Source: an uncultured Arsenicibacter sp.
Lineage (GTDB): Bacteria; Bacteroidota; Bacteroidia; Cytophagales; Spirosomataceae
Direction: 5' to 3'
Length of the DNA stretch: 24,384 bases
NCBI RefSeq assembly: GCF_945952095.1
Contig: NZ_CAMFHL010000088.1
Location: 1 to 24,384, forward strand
The position numbers and the translations under genes were made by a program. The notes beneath the pieces are model-generated. The model did no database searches and had not been told where the DNA came from. It worked only from the letters and a program-made list of their open reading frames with translations. Within the stretch, counting starts at the first letter, position 1; every line of letters starts with the position of its first letter. Positions 6,080 to 15,000 of this stretch are shown piece by piece.

Positions 6080-8845
6080 ATGCAACACCTCTTCTTTGGT
6101 TTCACGTCCAGCCAGGTCTCCTGGTATAAGTTGCTGACTTTAAGCTGTCTTTGTTTTACATTGCTCCATGCCGGTAAAGCCAGTGCCCGGTATCGTACGC
6201 AGGCGATGAATACTAACGCTATTGAGGTAGGGGCATTTAATCTCAATGCAGCAGCCTCTAACAAATGTCCCGGCGCTCCGGTGCTAACCGGTAACTATGG
6301 CGAAAACTCTGTACCGGAAACGGATGCTCCGGCCATTACAAATGTGGTGGCCAGTCCGGGTACAGTATGTATTGGTCAGCCTGTAACCGTCACGGTAGTT
6401 GCCAGTCTGAGCGGTGTAACGGGTAGCTTTGCGTTTACCCTCATCAATGAAAATAATCCGGATCAGTTTACGTCCGGAGTTGATACCGGGCCGTTGCTGA
6501 CGGCTGAGCTCAATACCGGGCAAACAAGTTACCGCTATGAGACACTGCGCTTAATTATACAGGCAAATAGTCTGACTACCTCACAAACGTTCAGCTATAT
6601 CGTCAGACTATCCAATTATGCGGATGGATCCGTGATTTACTTCCTGCCCGGAGAACCGGCCACTATTTTTGTTAATAATGTATGCCCTACCGGACAGTGG
6701 GCATTCTCAACCGGTGTAACCGCAACCTCGCTGGTAGTACTGAATCCTGTCAACGGCGCCGTTATTTCGGCAACCTGTACCGAGTCCGCTCCATGTCCCT
6801 TGCAGGCAACCTATACGCTTGTTGAGTCCGTGGTGCCGGTTATTACCGGTGACCGTAAAACATGTCCCGGTAGTGCACTTTCGCTCACGATCAGCTGTCC
6901 GGTGACCAATAACGTTCTGAACGTAGGCAGTATTCCGGGGACATATTCTGTAACCGATGCGGGGTCGGACAAAATTGTAACGCTGCTTGGTACTGTGCCG
7001 GCGGGGATTTATTACCTGAATCCGGTTTGCATGGGCGGTCCATATCCCATTTCGCTTACGGTCGTTGAACCGCCTTTGCAGTATCCGCCTTACCTCACTA
7101 ATGATGGGGTAATAACATGTGGTGCAACCAGTGTAACAATTTCGCCCAATGCGTATCCGGTTGACAGTTACACGCTCTTGCCCGGAGGACAGACAGCTGT
7201 GTGGGGTGGGCAGTTTGTCGTCAATACACCACAAACCTATACGCTGCTGGCAGAACACAACGGTTGTTTCAGCCAGACGGTAGTGCAGGTTACACAAAAC
7301 AGCACTTTGCCGGTAATCAGCCTGACTGCCGGTAACAGCGGCGTTATTTCGTGTGCGGTGCCATGGGTAACACTGACGGCCACGGTCAGCAACAGTACGG
7401 CTATGCATGGCTATGCATTCAGCGGCCCCAATCTAACGGCGTCCAATATAGTGGCCGGCACTGCCCTCGCCGGTACAGCGGGCACTTATTCGGTGACAGC
7501 CACGAATTACGTAACCGGATGCTCGTCAGTTACATCTTTGTCAGTTTCAGCCAATACGAACCCGCCTGATCTGTTACTTAGCCTGTCAAACAGCGGTACT
7601 ATTACTTGTGCCAGCCCGGCGCTGACGCTGACGGCCAGCGGGGCTGCGAGTTATACATTTTCGGGGCCGGGCATAGTGAGCTCATACGCTAACCAGGCAG
7701 TCATCAGTTTGCCGGGAAATTATACGGTGATTGCCGGGAGTGTGTACGGGTGCTTTACCAGTCAGATTGCATCGGTTTTTGCCAATACAGTGGTGCCGGC
7801 AATCAGCAGTTTTACCGCGAGCGGTACGTTATCCTGTGCGCAGACGAATGTGGTCTTAACTACCAATACAACCTATTCAGGCCCGTTGACGTACAGCTTC
7901 TACGGGCCCGGCCAATCCGGTAGTCCAGGTATCGCCAACACCACAACGGTAAACCAGCCGGGAACGTATCAGGTAACTGTCCGGGCTAATTCAGGATGTT
8001 CGGCTTCGGCAACTGTTGGCGTTACGGCGGATGCAAGTTTTACGGCCACAGCCATGTCGGTGCAGCTTGCGGGTTCATTAAGTACCGGCGGACCGGTGAC
8101 CCTTACCGCGCAGTTATCCGGTGCGACGGGCTACACTCTTACCGGTCCTGCGGTGGGTATTGCAACGGCACCGGATGGTGTATTCAGTGTAAATCTCCCC
8201 GGCCTATACACGATATCTGCCATCAATCAGGGAGGCTGTACCATTACCGGAACTGCTTCTGTGCTGCCCGCAGAGCCGCCGCTGATACCCGATACATTTG
8301 AACCCACCAATATGCTGACCTGTCCTGAACCGGGGCAACCTCAATCAACCGCGGGTTTGGGTGCAGTAGCCAATGGAACGGGATTTGTTTTTTCTGGACC
8401 GGAGGGCTATGTGTTTTCGAATGTGTTCAGAATGCCGGGTACGTATAATATTAAAGCAGAAGGTATTACACAGCCCGGTACCTATACGCTTACGGTCTAT
8501 AACCGGGGAGCGGTAACGGGTGTATATACAAGCGGCATAACCAGTGACTGTACATCTCCACGGATGAATACCAATAAATCGGCGGTAAAACCGGTTGAGC
8601 TAAGGGTTACGCTCAGTACTGATCCTACGCTGGCTGATGTGGTCCTTGTTGCGGTGCAAGGAGCGGCAGGGATGCCGGTACTCATTAACGTTGTTGATAG
8701 TGCCGGTACTGAAATAATGCAGAAATCAACCCCGAATGCGCCGGGTATTTACCGGGAAAACCTGTATTTCGGGAATGCACGAGGGTCTTTCTATCTACGG
8801 ATTACAGCCCCCAATACAGAAAAAACTGTCTGGTTAGCCCGTTGA
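6080..8845 (+). CDS. Secreted Ig-like-repeat protein with T9SS-type C-terminal sorting tail
   Basis: 921 residues. A signal peptide with a hydrophobic core (LLTLSCLCFTLL) probably ends at KASA near residue 37. Residues about 83-200 and 205-340 are two beta-rich regions. Residues about 342-735 hold five Ig-like/PKD-like units (see the repeat entry). Residues about 765-812 are the module GFVFSGPEGYVFSNVFR ... TQPGTYTLTV shared with the beta-helix protein at 862. Residues about 836-921 (LINVVDSAGTEIMQKS, GIYRENLYFG, FYLRITAP, KTVWLAR) have the strand pattern of a type IX secretion CTD, though divergent. The protein is thus expected to cross the outer membrane by T9SS and be released or surface-attached. 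It has no catalytic motif and is probably structural or adhesive. A hairpin follows the stop codon. Confidence 0.82.
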   Translation: MQHLFFGFTSSQVSWYKLLTLSCLCFTLLHAGKASARYRTQAMNTNAIEVGAFNLNAAASNKCPGAPVLTGNYGENSVPETDAPAITNVVASPGTVCIGQPVTVTVVASLSGVTGSFAFTLINENNPDQFTSGVDTGPLLTAELNTGQTSYRYETLRLIIQANSLTTSQTFSYIVRLSNYADGSVIYFLPGEPATIFVNNVCPTGQWAFSTGVTATSLVVLNPVNGAVISATCTESAPCPLQATYTLVESVVPVITGDRKTCPGSALSLTISCPVTNNVLNVGSIPGTYSVTDAGSDKIVTLLGTVPAGIYYLNPVCMGGPYPISLTVVEPPLQYPPYLTNDGVITCGATSVTISPNAYPVDSYTLLPGGQTAVWGGQFVVNTPQTYTLLAEHNGCFSQTVVQVTQNSTLPVISLTAGNSGVISCAVPWVTLTATVSNSTAMHGYAFSGPNLTASNIVAGTALAGTAGTYSVTATNYVTGCSSVTSLSVSANTNPPDLLLSLSNSGTITCASPALTLTASGAASYTFSGPGIVSSYANQAVISLPGNYTVIAGSVYGCFTSQIASVFANTVVPAISSFTASGTLSCAQTNVVLTTNTTYSGPLTYSFYGPGQSGSPGIANTTTVNQPGTYQVTVRANSGCSASATVGVTADASFTATAMSVQLAGSLSTGGPVTLTAQLSGATGYTLTGPAVGIATAPDGVFSVNLPGLYTISAINQGGCTITGTASVLPAEPPLIPDTFEPTNMLTCPEPGQPQSTAGLGAVANGTGFVFSGPEGYVFSNVFRMPGTYNIKAEGITQPGTYTLTVYNRGAVTGVYTSGITSDCTSPRMNTNKSAVKPVELRVTLSTDPTLADVVLVAVQGAAGMPVLINVVDSAGTEIMQKSTPNAPGIYRENLYFGNARGSFYLRITAPNTEKTVWLAR
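7103..8270 (+). repeat. Five Ig-like units of about 76-85 residues
   Basis: Unit starts marked by the (S/D)G(V/T)(I/L)(T/S)C element fall at residues 342, 420, 505, 581 and 664. Each continues with a (V/L)TLTA strand, a YxFxGPG strand, PG(T/N)Y(S/T)V and a GC(F/S) turn. The fifth unit has lost the first cysteine (AGSLSTGG). The paired Cys near the start and in the GC turn could form one disulfide per domain after export. Units differ enough at DNA level that they look old rather than recently amplified. Confidence 0.7.
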
Positions 8846-8850
8846 CATAT

Positions 8851-8882
8851 GTGGCGGATCCGGTGGTGACCACATCCGCCAC
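8851..8882 (+). terminator. Hairpin after the Ig-repeat gene, probable terminator
   Basis: GTGGCGGAT (8851-8859) pairs perfectly with ATCCGCCAC (8874-8882), and GTGG/CCAC pairs inside. It starts six bases after the stop codon. No T-run follows, only GGATTAATTAT, so termination efficiency is uncertain. Confidence 0.55.
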
Positions 8883-8954
8883 CGGATTAATTATCAGTAA
8901 ATTATGTAACGCTACAAAATGACTTTGTTTGCCCGGCAAAGTATTCCTGCACAC

Positions 8955-8991
8955 AAAAAAAGTGGTGGCACGACGCATAGTCGTGCCACCA
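8955..8991 (-). terminator. Strong intrinsic terminator of the RND efflux operon
   Basis: On the minus strand a perfect 12-bp stem (TGGTGGCACGAC with GTCGTGCCACCA, 8963-8974 and 8980-8991) with a five-base loop is followed by seven consecutive T residues (plus-strand A at 8955-8961). It lies 40 bases after the stop of the outer membrane lipoprotein gene. This is the clearest rho-independent terminator in the window and marks the end of the operon. Confidence 0.9.
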
Positions 8992-9030
8992 TTAAACAAT
9001 CAGCAACCCGGAACCACCAGTATCCAGCAA

Positions 9031-10539
9031 CTAGTTCCAGCCCCCGCCGAGCGACCGGTACAGGTCAATGAGCGAGGTAAACTGGTTTCGTTTGGTGTTG
9101 ATCAGCGACAGCTGAGCTTCCAGTACATTGCGCTGGGCCGTAATGACTTCCAGATACGCGGCATAACCGCCCCGGAACAGCTCATTCGACACCCCGACGG
9201 ATTGTTTCAGTACATTCACTTCCTGACTTTGGAGGCTGGCCACTTTCCGGTAATTCTCCAGCCCCTTTAGGCTGGTCGAAACTTCGCTGAAGCCGGTCAG
9301 CACCACTTTCTGATAGCCATAAAAGGCTGCTTTACTCTGCGCTTCCGAAATCAGCAGGTTCGATTTGAGCAGACGGCGGTTAAAAACCGGAGCCGCCAGA
9401 CCACCCAGAATACCAGCGGCCAGTGAAGCCGGATTAAACAGCACCGATGCCCGGAATGCATTGAAACCGACATAAGGCGACAGCGTAAGCGACGGCAGGA
9501 ACTGGGCCTGTGCTACGGCAATGTCAATGTTGGCGGCTTCCATTTCCAGCTCGGCCTGTTTGATGTCGGGGCGCCGGCTCAGCATCTGCGAGGCTATACC
9601 GGCGCTGATCTGCGACGGCAACCGCTGGTCCTGAATGAGCTGTTTGCCGCGCGGAATCGGCTGCGGATAACGGCCAAGCAGCAGATTGAGCTGGTTTTCG
9701 ATCCGGATGATGTCCTGCTCCACCTGAAACTCCAGCGCCCGCGTGTTGAGCAGCTGGGCCGAAAACTGCTGTACGGCCAGTTCGGTAACGCGGCCCGCAT
9801 CCTTCTGCACGTTGACGAGCTCAACAGCGCGTTCCTGCAACTGAATGTTTTCCTGAATAATGTCCAGTTCGCTGTCGTTGGCCAGCAACTCGTAATAGAG
9901 TCTGGCAATTTCGGCCACCAGAGCGGTAGTAATCAGGTGTTTACTTTTCTCCGTAGCCAGCAGCCGGAGCTGTGCCGATTTGCGCTGGTTCTGTAGCTTA
10001 CCCCAGATATCGAGCTCCCAGGAACTGCGAAGACCAAGAAAGTAGTCGGGCGTCGGGTTGGGAATAACCCGCGGGCCGGAAATGCGGTCTGAGAAATTGG
10101 TGTCGTAGTTCCCGACGCCGTTCAGGGTGTATTTGCCGTACCGGTCAACGCCGGCCGACACCACAGCATTAACCTGCGGGGCCAGCAGACCTTTGGCATT
10201 TTCTACATTGGCGCGGGCCACGGTGATCCGCTGGATAGCCAGCTGAATGTCCGGATTTTTGGCCAGGGCCGTATCAATCAGGCTGACAAGGTTAGCATCC
10301 TGAAAAAAAGTCCGCCAGCTCATGTCGGCCACACTCGTCGTATCCTGACTCTTGCTGAACGCTTTCGGCGTTGACAAGACAGGCATCGCCGGTGGGACGA
10401 TAGCGTTCCGGCAACCGGTCAGGAGTGACCCGGTCAGGAGTGACCCGGTCAGGAGTGATCCGGTCAGGAGCAGGCCGGTAATGATTGATTTTGTGTCGGC
10501 TGTTGAGTGTCGTTTACTGAACGGTTGTTCCATTGGCAT
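9031..10539 (-). CDS. TolC-like outer membrane efflux lipoprotein (NodT type)
   Basis: 502 residues from the ATG at 10539; a second ATG two codons later (10533) is equally possible. It is the outer membrane channel of a tripartite efflux pump. After a short basic N-terminus comes a hydrophobic run of LLTGS repeats ending in LLTGC, a lipobox with lipid-modified Cys43. The mature part has the two OEP halves of the TolC family, with long helical segments such as NIQLQERAVELVNVQKDAGRV and SRRPDIKQAELEMEAANID, the usual RRPDI signature of NodT proteins, and an SLGGGW C-terminus. Length is normal for the family. The start overlaps the 3' end of the RND gene by about 26 bases, implying translational coupling. 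The in-frame minisatellite in the signal peptide is unusual (separate entry). A terminator follows. Confidence 0.9.
   Translation of the reverse strand: MPMEQPFSKRHSTADTKSIITGLLLTGSLLTGSLLTGSLLTGCRNAIVPPAMPVLSTPKAFSKSQDTTSVADMSWRTFFQDANLVSLIDTALAKNPDIQLAIQRITVARANVENAKGLLAPQVNAVVSAGVDRYGKYTLNGVGNYDTNFSDRISGPRVIPNPTPDYFLGLRSSWELDIWGKLQNQRKSAQLRLLATEKSKHLITTALVAEIARLYYELLANDSELDIIQENIQLQERAVELVNVQKDAGRVTELAVQQFSAQLLNTRALEFQVEQDIIRIENQLNLLLGRYPQPIPRGKQLIQDQRLPSQISAGIASQMLSRRPDIKQAELEMEAANIDIAVAQAQFLPSLTLSPYVGFNAFRASVLFNPASLAAGILGGLAAPVFNRRLLKSNLLISEAQSKAAFYGYQKVVLTGFSEVSTSLKGLENYRKVASLQSQEVNVLKQSVGVSNELFRGGYAAYLEVITAQRNVLEAQLSLINTKRNQFTSLIDLYRSLGGGWN
10415..10474 (-). repeat. 15-bp in-frame minisatellite in the lipoprotein signal peptide
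   Basis: Four head-to-tail 15-bp units: CCGGTCAGGAGTGAC at 10415-10429, an identical copy at 10430-10444, a copy with one change at 10445-10459, and a diverged copy at 10460-10474. On the coding strand the array encodes successive LLTG(S/C) pentapeptides. Only the unit nearest the mature protein has Cys; the others have Ser. Because 15 is a multiple of three, copy-number change alters signal-peptide length without a frameshift. Confidence 0.9.
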
Positions 10540-13500
10540 GATGTTGAGTGTAAACCGGAGCCGTGTGTGGCTCGTCGTCGTTCGGTGAGTTTGATTTGAA
10601 CATGGCGGAGGCTTTGGCCATGATGACATACAATCCCGGAATCAGGATAAGCCCGAAAATGGTGCCGATCAGCATGCCCCCGGCAGCGGCCGTACCGATG
10701 GAGCGGTTACCCATCGCACCGGCACCCGAGGCAATACACAATGGAATCAGCCCCATGATAAACGCAAATGATGTCATCAGGATCGGGCGTAGACGGGCAA
10801 CGGAGCCTTCAATGGCTGCTTTCACGATCGGAAGTCCCTCTTTGTGGCGCTGGTTGGCAAATTCAACGATCAGGATCGCGTTTTTACCCAGCAGACCAAT
10901 CAGCATGACCAGCGATACCTGGGCATAGATGTTGTTTTGCAGACCGGCCAGCTGCAGGCAGAGGAATGAACCGAAAATCCCCGCCGGCAGTGACAGGATA
11001 ACGGCCAGCGGCAGAAATACACTTTCGTACTGCGCCACCAGTAGCAGGTACACGAATACCAGACAGATGATGAAAATATAAATCGCCTGATCGCCGGAAA
11101 GGACTTCCTCCCGCGTCATACCCGACCAGTCGAAGGTGTAGCCGCGCGGCAGCTCTTTAGCCACTGCCTGAATCGCCTTAATAGCGTCACCGCTACTGAA
11201 TCCATCTTCGGCATCACCGTTGATCATGGCTGAGGTAAACATGTTGTAGCGGGTAAGCTGTTCAGGGCCGTAGACGCGTTTGAGGGTAACAAAGTTTGCG
11301 TATGGCACCATCTCACCTTTGCTGTTTTTCACCCGCATGGTCAGCACATCTTCCGGTTTCGAGCGGAAACGCGGATCGGCCTGTACCATCACTTTATACA
11401 TCTGGTTGAAGCGGATAAAGTTAGAGGCGTAGTAGCTACCCATCAGCGTTTGCAGCGTACTCATGGCGTTGTCAATGGAAATGCCTTTCTGTGCAGCTTT
11501 TTCCTGATCCACCTCGAGCAGGTACTGCGGGAAACTCGGGTCAAAGCTGGTAAAGGCATTGCTGATTTCAGGGCGTGCTTTCAGTTTGGCGATAAACTGC
11601 TCAGCCACTTCTTTCGTCTTCTGGAGGTTGCCGGAGCCGGTGCGGTCCATGAGCCGGATTTCAAAGCCGCTGGAGTTACCGAAGCCCGGAACGGTCGGCG
11701 GCGAGAAAAACTGAATACTGGCGTCGGTGATGGTTTTGGTTTTGTCGGCCAGCTGCGCAATCACATCGTCAACGGTTTCGGAGCGTTCGTCCCAGTGTTT
11801 GAGGTTAATCATGCCCATGCCATACGAAGCACCGGCCCCGTCGGTCATCAGGCTAAGCCCCGCCAGCGTCGAAATATTCTCGACCGATTCCAGCCCCGCG
11901 GCTGCTTTTTCGATCTGGTCCATGACTTTTTCTGTCCGTTCAACGGTTGCGCCAACCGGGGTTGTTACGTTCACATAAATCATCCCCTGATCCTCAGTCG
12001 GGATAAAACCGGCAGGCAGAATGGTGTTGATACCCCATGTCCCGGCAATGAACGCCAGCAGCACAAGCCATGTGACTACACTGCGGTTGACAAAGGGCTT
12101 CAGCCAGCCTTTGTAGCGGTCGGATAAAGCATCATAGCGGCGGTTGAATCCGGTAAAGAACCGGCCCATCAGCCCCTTGCTTTCCCCGTGATTAGCTTTC
12201 AGCATGATGGCACACAGGGCAGGGGTGAGGGTCACGGCGTTAATCCCCGAAATGACAATTGAAATGGCCAGGGTAAGCGAAAACTGGCGGTAGAATATCC
12301 CGACCGGCCCCGACAGGAATGCTACCGGAATAAATACCGCCGACATCACCAGCGTAATGGCCACAATTGCCCCGCTGATTTCGCCCATCGCGGCAAAGGT
12401 GGCGGCACGCGGCGACAGGTGCGTTTCCGCCATTTTCGCATGCACAGCCTCCACAACCACAATGGCGTTATCGACCACAATACCGATGGCCAGTACCAGC
12501 GCAAACAAGGTCAGGAGGTTGATGGAGAAGCCGATGGCGCTCATAAAGGCAAACGTCCCCACCAGGGCAACCGGCACGGCCAGGGCGCAGATGAGCGTTG
12601 ACCGCCAGTCCTGAATGAAGAGGAATACCACGATAAATACCAGAATAAAGGCCTCGAAGAGGGTCCGGATTACTTCGTGGATAGACGCGTCGAGGAAGCG
12701 CGACACGTCGTAGGCAAAGTTGTATTCCATGCCCGGCGGGAAGTTGGTTTCCTTCAGTTCGGCCATGCGTTGTTTAACGCTGTTGATTACATCCTGCGCG
12801 TTTGAGCCAGGCCGTTGCTTGAGCATGATCGCCGCTGACGGGCGGCCATCGGTTTTGGAGAGCACACTGTAGTCGAGGGAACCGAATTCAACATCAGCCA
12901 CATCTTTCAGGCGGAGCGTTGACCCGTCATCGTTGGTGCGGATCACCAGATTGCGGTATTGATCGGGTTCGTTGAACTTACCCGAGTAGCGAAGTACGTA
13001 TTGCAGCACCTGCGGGTTACGGTCGGCGCTTTCACCGGCTTTACCCGGAGCGGCTTCCACGTTCTGAGCACGGATAGCGTTGATGACTTCATCGGGCGAC
13101 AGCTCATACACCGCCAGCCGGTCGGGGTTCAGCCAGATCCGCATCGAGTATTCGCGGGCTCCGAGAATATCCACGAAGCCGACCCCGTCGATCCGTTTTA
13201 ATTCCGACAGGATGTTGATATCCGCAAAGTTGTAAATGAATTTCTCGTCAATATTCGGATCGTTGCTGACCAGATTCAGGTACAGCAGCATGCTGTTGAT
13301 TTCCTTTTCGGTGGTTACCCCCGCTTTGATTACCTCTTCCGGAAGTTCGTCAAGTACGGTAGTAACACGGTTCTGCACGTTGACGGCGGCAAGGTCGGGG
13401 TCGGTGCCTACCTTAAAAAAGACCTGAATCAGCGTGGTTCCGTCGTTGCCGGAAATCGCGGTCATATAGGTCATGTTTGGTACTCCGTTGATAGCCCGTT

Positions 13501-13696
13501 CGAGGGGCATAGCCACCGCTTTGGTCGCTACTTCGGCATTGGCACCGGTATACATGGCCGTTACGGTAACCGACGGCGGAACAATATCGGGGAACTGGGT
13601 TACGGGAAGTGACAGGAGCGCCAGAACCCCCAGCAGCATAATCAGAATAGAGATGACGGCTGAGAGTAACGGGCGTTTAATGAATATATTAAACAT
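10514..13696 (-). CDS. HAE1-type RND multidrug efflux permease (AcrB/MexB-like)
   Basis: 1060 residues, the normal size of AcrB-like inner-membrane proton-driven pumps. The N-terminus, FIKRPLLSAVISILIMLLG, is helix 1 and is followed by the PDIVPPSVTVTAMYTGA porter segment. The helix-4 region LAIGIVVDNAIVVVEAVHAKM holds Asp409. The neighbour that is Asp in AcrB (Asp408) is Asn410 here. Lys938 (GKNAILIVEF) and Arg970 (RLRPILMTS) match the other proton-relay residues, AcrB Lys940 and Arg971. TTPVGATVERT and an FxxP-rich second half support the assignment. The gene lies 125 bases after the fusion-protein gene and overlaps the outer-membrane gene. Substrate is unknown. The hairpin between it and the fusion-protein gene may set relative expression. 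Confidence 0.93.
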   Translation of the reverse strand: MFNIFIKRPLLSAVISILIMLLGVLALLSLPVTQFPDIVPPSVTVTAMYTGANAEVATKAVAMPLERAINGVPNMTYMTAISGNDGTTLIQVFFKVGTDPDLAAVNVQNRVTTVLDELPEEVIKAGVTTEKEINSMLLYLNLVSNDPNIDEKFIYNFADINILSELKRIDGVGFVDILGAREYSMRIWLNPDRLAVYELSPDEVINAIRAQNVEAAPGKAGESADRNPQVLQYVLRYSGKFNEPDQYRNLVIRTNDDGSTLRLKDVADVEFGSLDYSVLSKTDGRPSAAIMLKQRPGSNAQDVINSVKQRMAELKETNFPPGMEYNFAYDVSRFLDASIHEVIRTLFEAFILVFIVVFLFIQDWRSTLICALAVPVALVGTFAFMSAIGFSINLLTLFALVLAIGIVVDNAIVVVEAVHAKMAETHLSPRAATFAAMGEISGAIVAITLVMSAVFIPVAFLSGPVGIFYRQFSLTLAISIVISGINAVTLTPALCAIMLKANHGESKGLMGRFFTGFNRRYDALSDRYKGWLKPFVNRSVVTWLVLLAFIAGTWGINTILPAGFIPTEDQGMIYVNVTTPVGATVERTEKVMDQIEKAAAGLESVENISTLAGLSLMTDGAGASYGMGMINLKHWDERSETVDDVIAQLADKTKTITDASIQFFSPPTVPGFGNSSGFEIRLMDRTGSGNLQKTKEVAEQFIAKLKARPEISNAFTSFDPSFPQYLLEVDQEKAAQKGISIDNAMSTLQTLMGSYYASNFIRFNQMYKVMVQADPRFRSKPEDVLTMRVKNSKGEMVPYANFVTLKRVYGPEQLTRYNMFTSAMINGDAEDGFSSGDAIKAIQAVAKELPRGYTFDWSGMTREEVLSGDQAIYIFIICLVFVYLLLVAQYESVFLPLAVILSLPAGIFGSFLCLQLAGLQNNIYAQVSLVMLIGLLGKNAILIVEFANQRHKEGLPIVKAAIEGSVARLRPILMTSFAFIMGLIPLCIASGAGAMGNRSIGTAAAGGMLIGTIFGLILIPGLYVIMAKASAMFKSNSPNDDEPHTAPVYTQHHANGTTVQ

Positions 13697-13785
13697 AAAT
13701 TTCTCATCTGGTTTGAAGCGGAAACTATATGGTTTCCCCTACCCGTGCAGGTACACAGGCTGACAGAAACCATAAACAGGGGGAA

Positions 13786-13813
13786 CTGTTCAGGGTAGCG
13801 TTACCCTGAACAG
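13786..13813 (-). promoter_or_regulatory. Perfect 12-bp stem-loop between fusion-protein and pump genes
   Basis: CTGTTCAGGGTA (13786-13797) and TACCCTGAACAG (13802-13813) are exact complements around a GCGT loop, 8 bases after the fusion-protein stop and about 90 bases before the pump start. On the minus strand it is followed by TTCCCCCTGTTTATGG, with no clear T-run. It is more likely a partial terminator or an mRNA-stabilising structure inside the operon than a full stop. Confidence 0.6.
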
Positions 13814-13821
13814 GAAGTGCA

Positions 13822-15000
13822 TTATTGTACCGTCAGCTTTTCATCGGCCTGACTCCGGATCATATCCGAAGCGGTCGGGGTAACGGCCATCATGCTGTCG
13901 GGTGGCAACAGGCGGGGCGTAATCTGCATCCCGTCGCGGATACTCTGGATGCCTTCGTACACAATGCGGTCGCCGGGAGCCAGACCGGATTGAACGAGGT
14001 AATAGTGCGACAACCGGCTTTTCGGCACGAAGCTCCGCATTTTCACCTTGTTGGCTTTGTCTACCACGAAAACATAGTTCTTATCCTGAATCTCAAAAAC
14101 GGCTTTCTGCGGCACCAGAATGGCATTATCAACCTCGTTTGCCAAACGGATTTTACCGGTTGCGCCGTGTTTCAGCAGCTTTTCGGGGTTATCAAAGCGG
14201 GCACGGAAAGCGATGGTCCCCGAATTGCCTTCGAAAATGCTTTCCATGGTTTCGATCCGTCCCTTGTGGCCATACCGTGAGTCGTCGGCCAGCACCAGCT
14301 CGACCAGCTGACCCTCGCCGTGCGGTTTATTCTTGTTTTTGCGGATGTATTCGAGGTATTCTTTTTCCGAGACGTTGAAGTAGGCGTAGACCTCGCGGAT
14401 GTCCGAGACGGTGGTCAGCAGGGCTCCTTCTTCGATCAGGCTGCCCATTTTGGACGGAATCCGGTTGATGATGCCGTCGAACGGGGCGCGGATGCTGGCC
14501 TGTGACAAGCGCAGCGACGCATTTTCCTTCGCCGACTGTGCTTCGTCAATAGCCGCTTTTCCGGATTCTACTTTTGATTTGGCGAGTTCTAATTCAGACG
14601 GGGAAACTACTTTTTTGTCGACCAGGAGCTTAACGCGGCCCATTTCAACTTCGGCAGCTTTGGCGGCGGCCTCTGCGCTTTTCAGGGCTGCTTCGGCTTT
14701 TGCCAGTTCGGTTTTATATTCGGCGGGGTTGATCTGAAACAGGAGCTGGCCTTTGCGGACGGGCATGCCTTCGTCCACAAATATTTTATCAAGAAAGCCC
14801 GATACCCGCGCCCTGATTTCGACATTGCGGGTGGCTTCGATATTCCCGACGTATTCGCGGTGTAAGGTGGTAGACTGTTCCGCTAACTGAACAACCGGCA
14901 ATACCTGTTCGGTAGTGGCTTCAGTTTTTTTCTCGTCAGATGTACAGGCAGAAAAGAATGCTGCCAGTAGGATGGAGGTTGTAACGACGTGTATTTTCAT
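13822..15000 (-). CDS. RND efflux periplasmic membrane fusion lipoprotein (AcrA/MexA-like)
   Basis: 392 residues from ATG 15000, which gives a clean lipoprotein signal, MKIHVVTTSILLAAFFSAC, with lipid-modified Cys19 and an acidic/basic DEKK stretch after it. The frame is open further upstream to 15072, but that part is not signal-like and is rejected. Two lipoyl half-motifs (about 62-92, RARVSGFLDKIFVDEG; about 168-200, ASIRAPFDGIINRI) flank a coiled-coil hairpin (about 93-165, rich in Ala, Lys, Glu). A beta-barrel and membrane-proximal domain follow (IRLANEVDNAILVPQKAVFEI). This is the adaptor that joins the RND pump to the TolC-like channel. It is the second gene of the minus-strand operon; a 262-base gap separates it from the small exported protein. 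Confidence 0.92.
   Translation of the reverse strand: MKIHVVTTSILLAAFFSACTSDEKKTEATTEQVLPVVQLAEQSTTLHREYVGNIEATRNVEIRARVSGFLDKIFVDEGMPVRKGQLLFQINPAEYKTELAKAEAALKSAEAAAKAAEVEMGRVKLLVDKKVVSPSELELAKSKVESGKAAIDEAQSAKENASLRLSQASIRAPFDGIINRIPSKMGSLIEEGALLTTVSDIREVYAYFNVSEKEYLEYIRKNKNKPHGEGQLVELVLADDSRYGHKGRIETMESIFEGNSGTIAFRARFDNPEKLLKHGATGKIRLANEVDNAILVPQKAVFEIQDKNYVFVVDKANKVKMRSFVPKSRLSHYYLVQSGLAPGDRIVYEGIQSIRDGMQITPRLLPPDSMMAVTPTASDMIRSQADEKLTVQ

Noticed and set aside
6707..7408. Long minus-strand open frame of 233 codons
   Set aside because: It lies wholly inside the Ig-repeat gene, its residues are rich in Arg, Cys and Tyr with no domain pattern, and the plus-strand frame has clear repeats.
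10415..10474. Possible CRISPR-like array
   Set aside because: The 15-bp units are contiguous with no spacers and lie within a coding signal peptide.
10352..10588. Plus-strand open frame with repeated RSDPV units
   Set aside because: It is the antisense reading of the 15-bp minisatellite inside the outer membrane lipoprotein gene; it has no independent support.
11450..12127. Plus-strand open frame of 225 codons inside the RND pump gene
   Set aside because: Antisense to a strongly conserved pump sequence; no recognisable protein.
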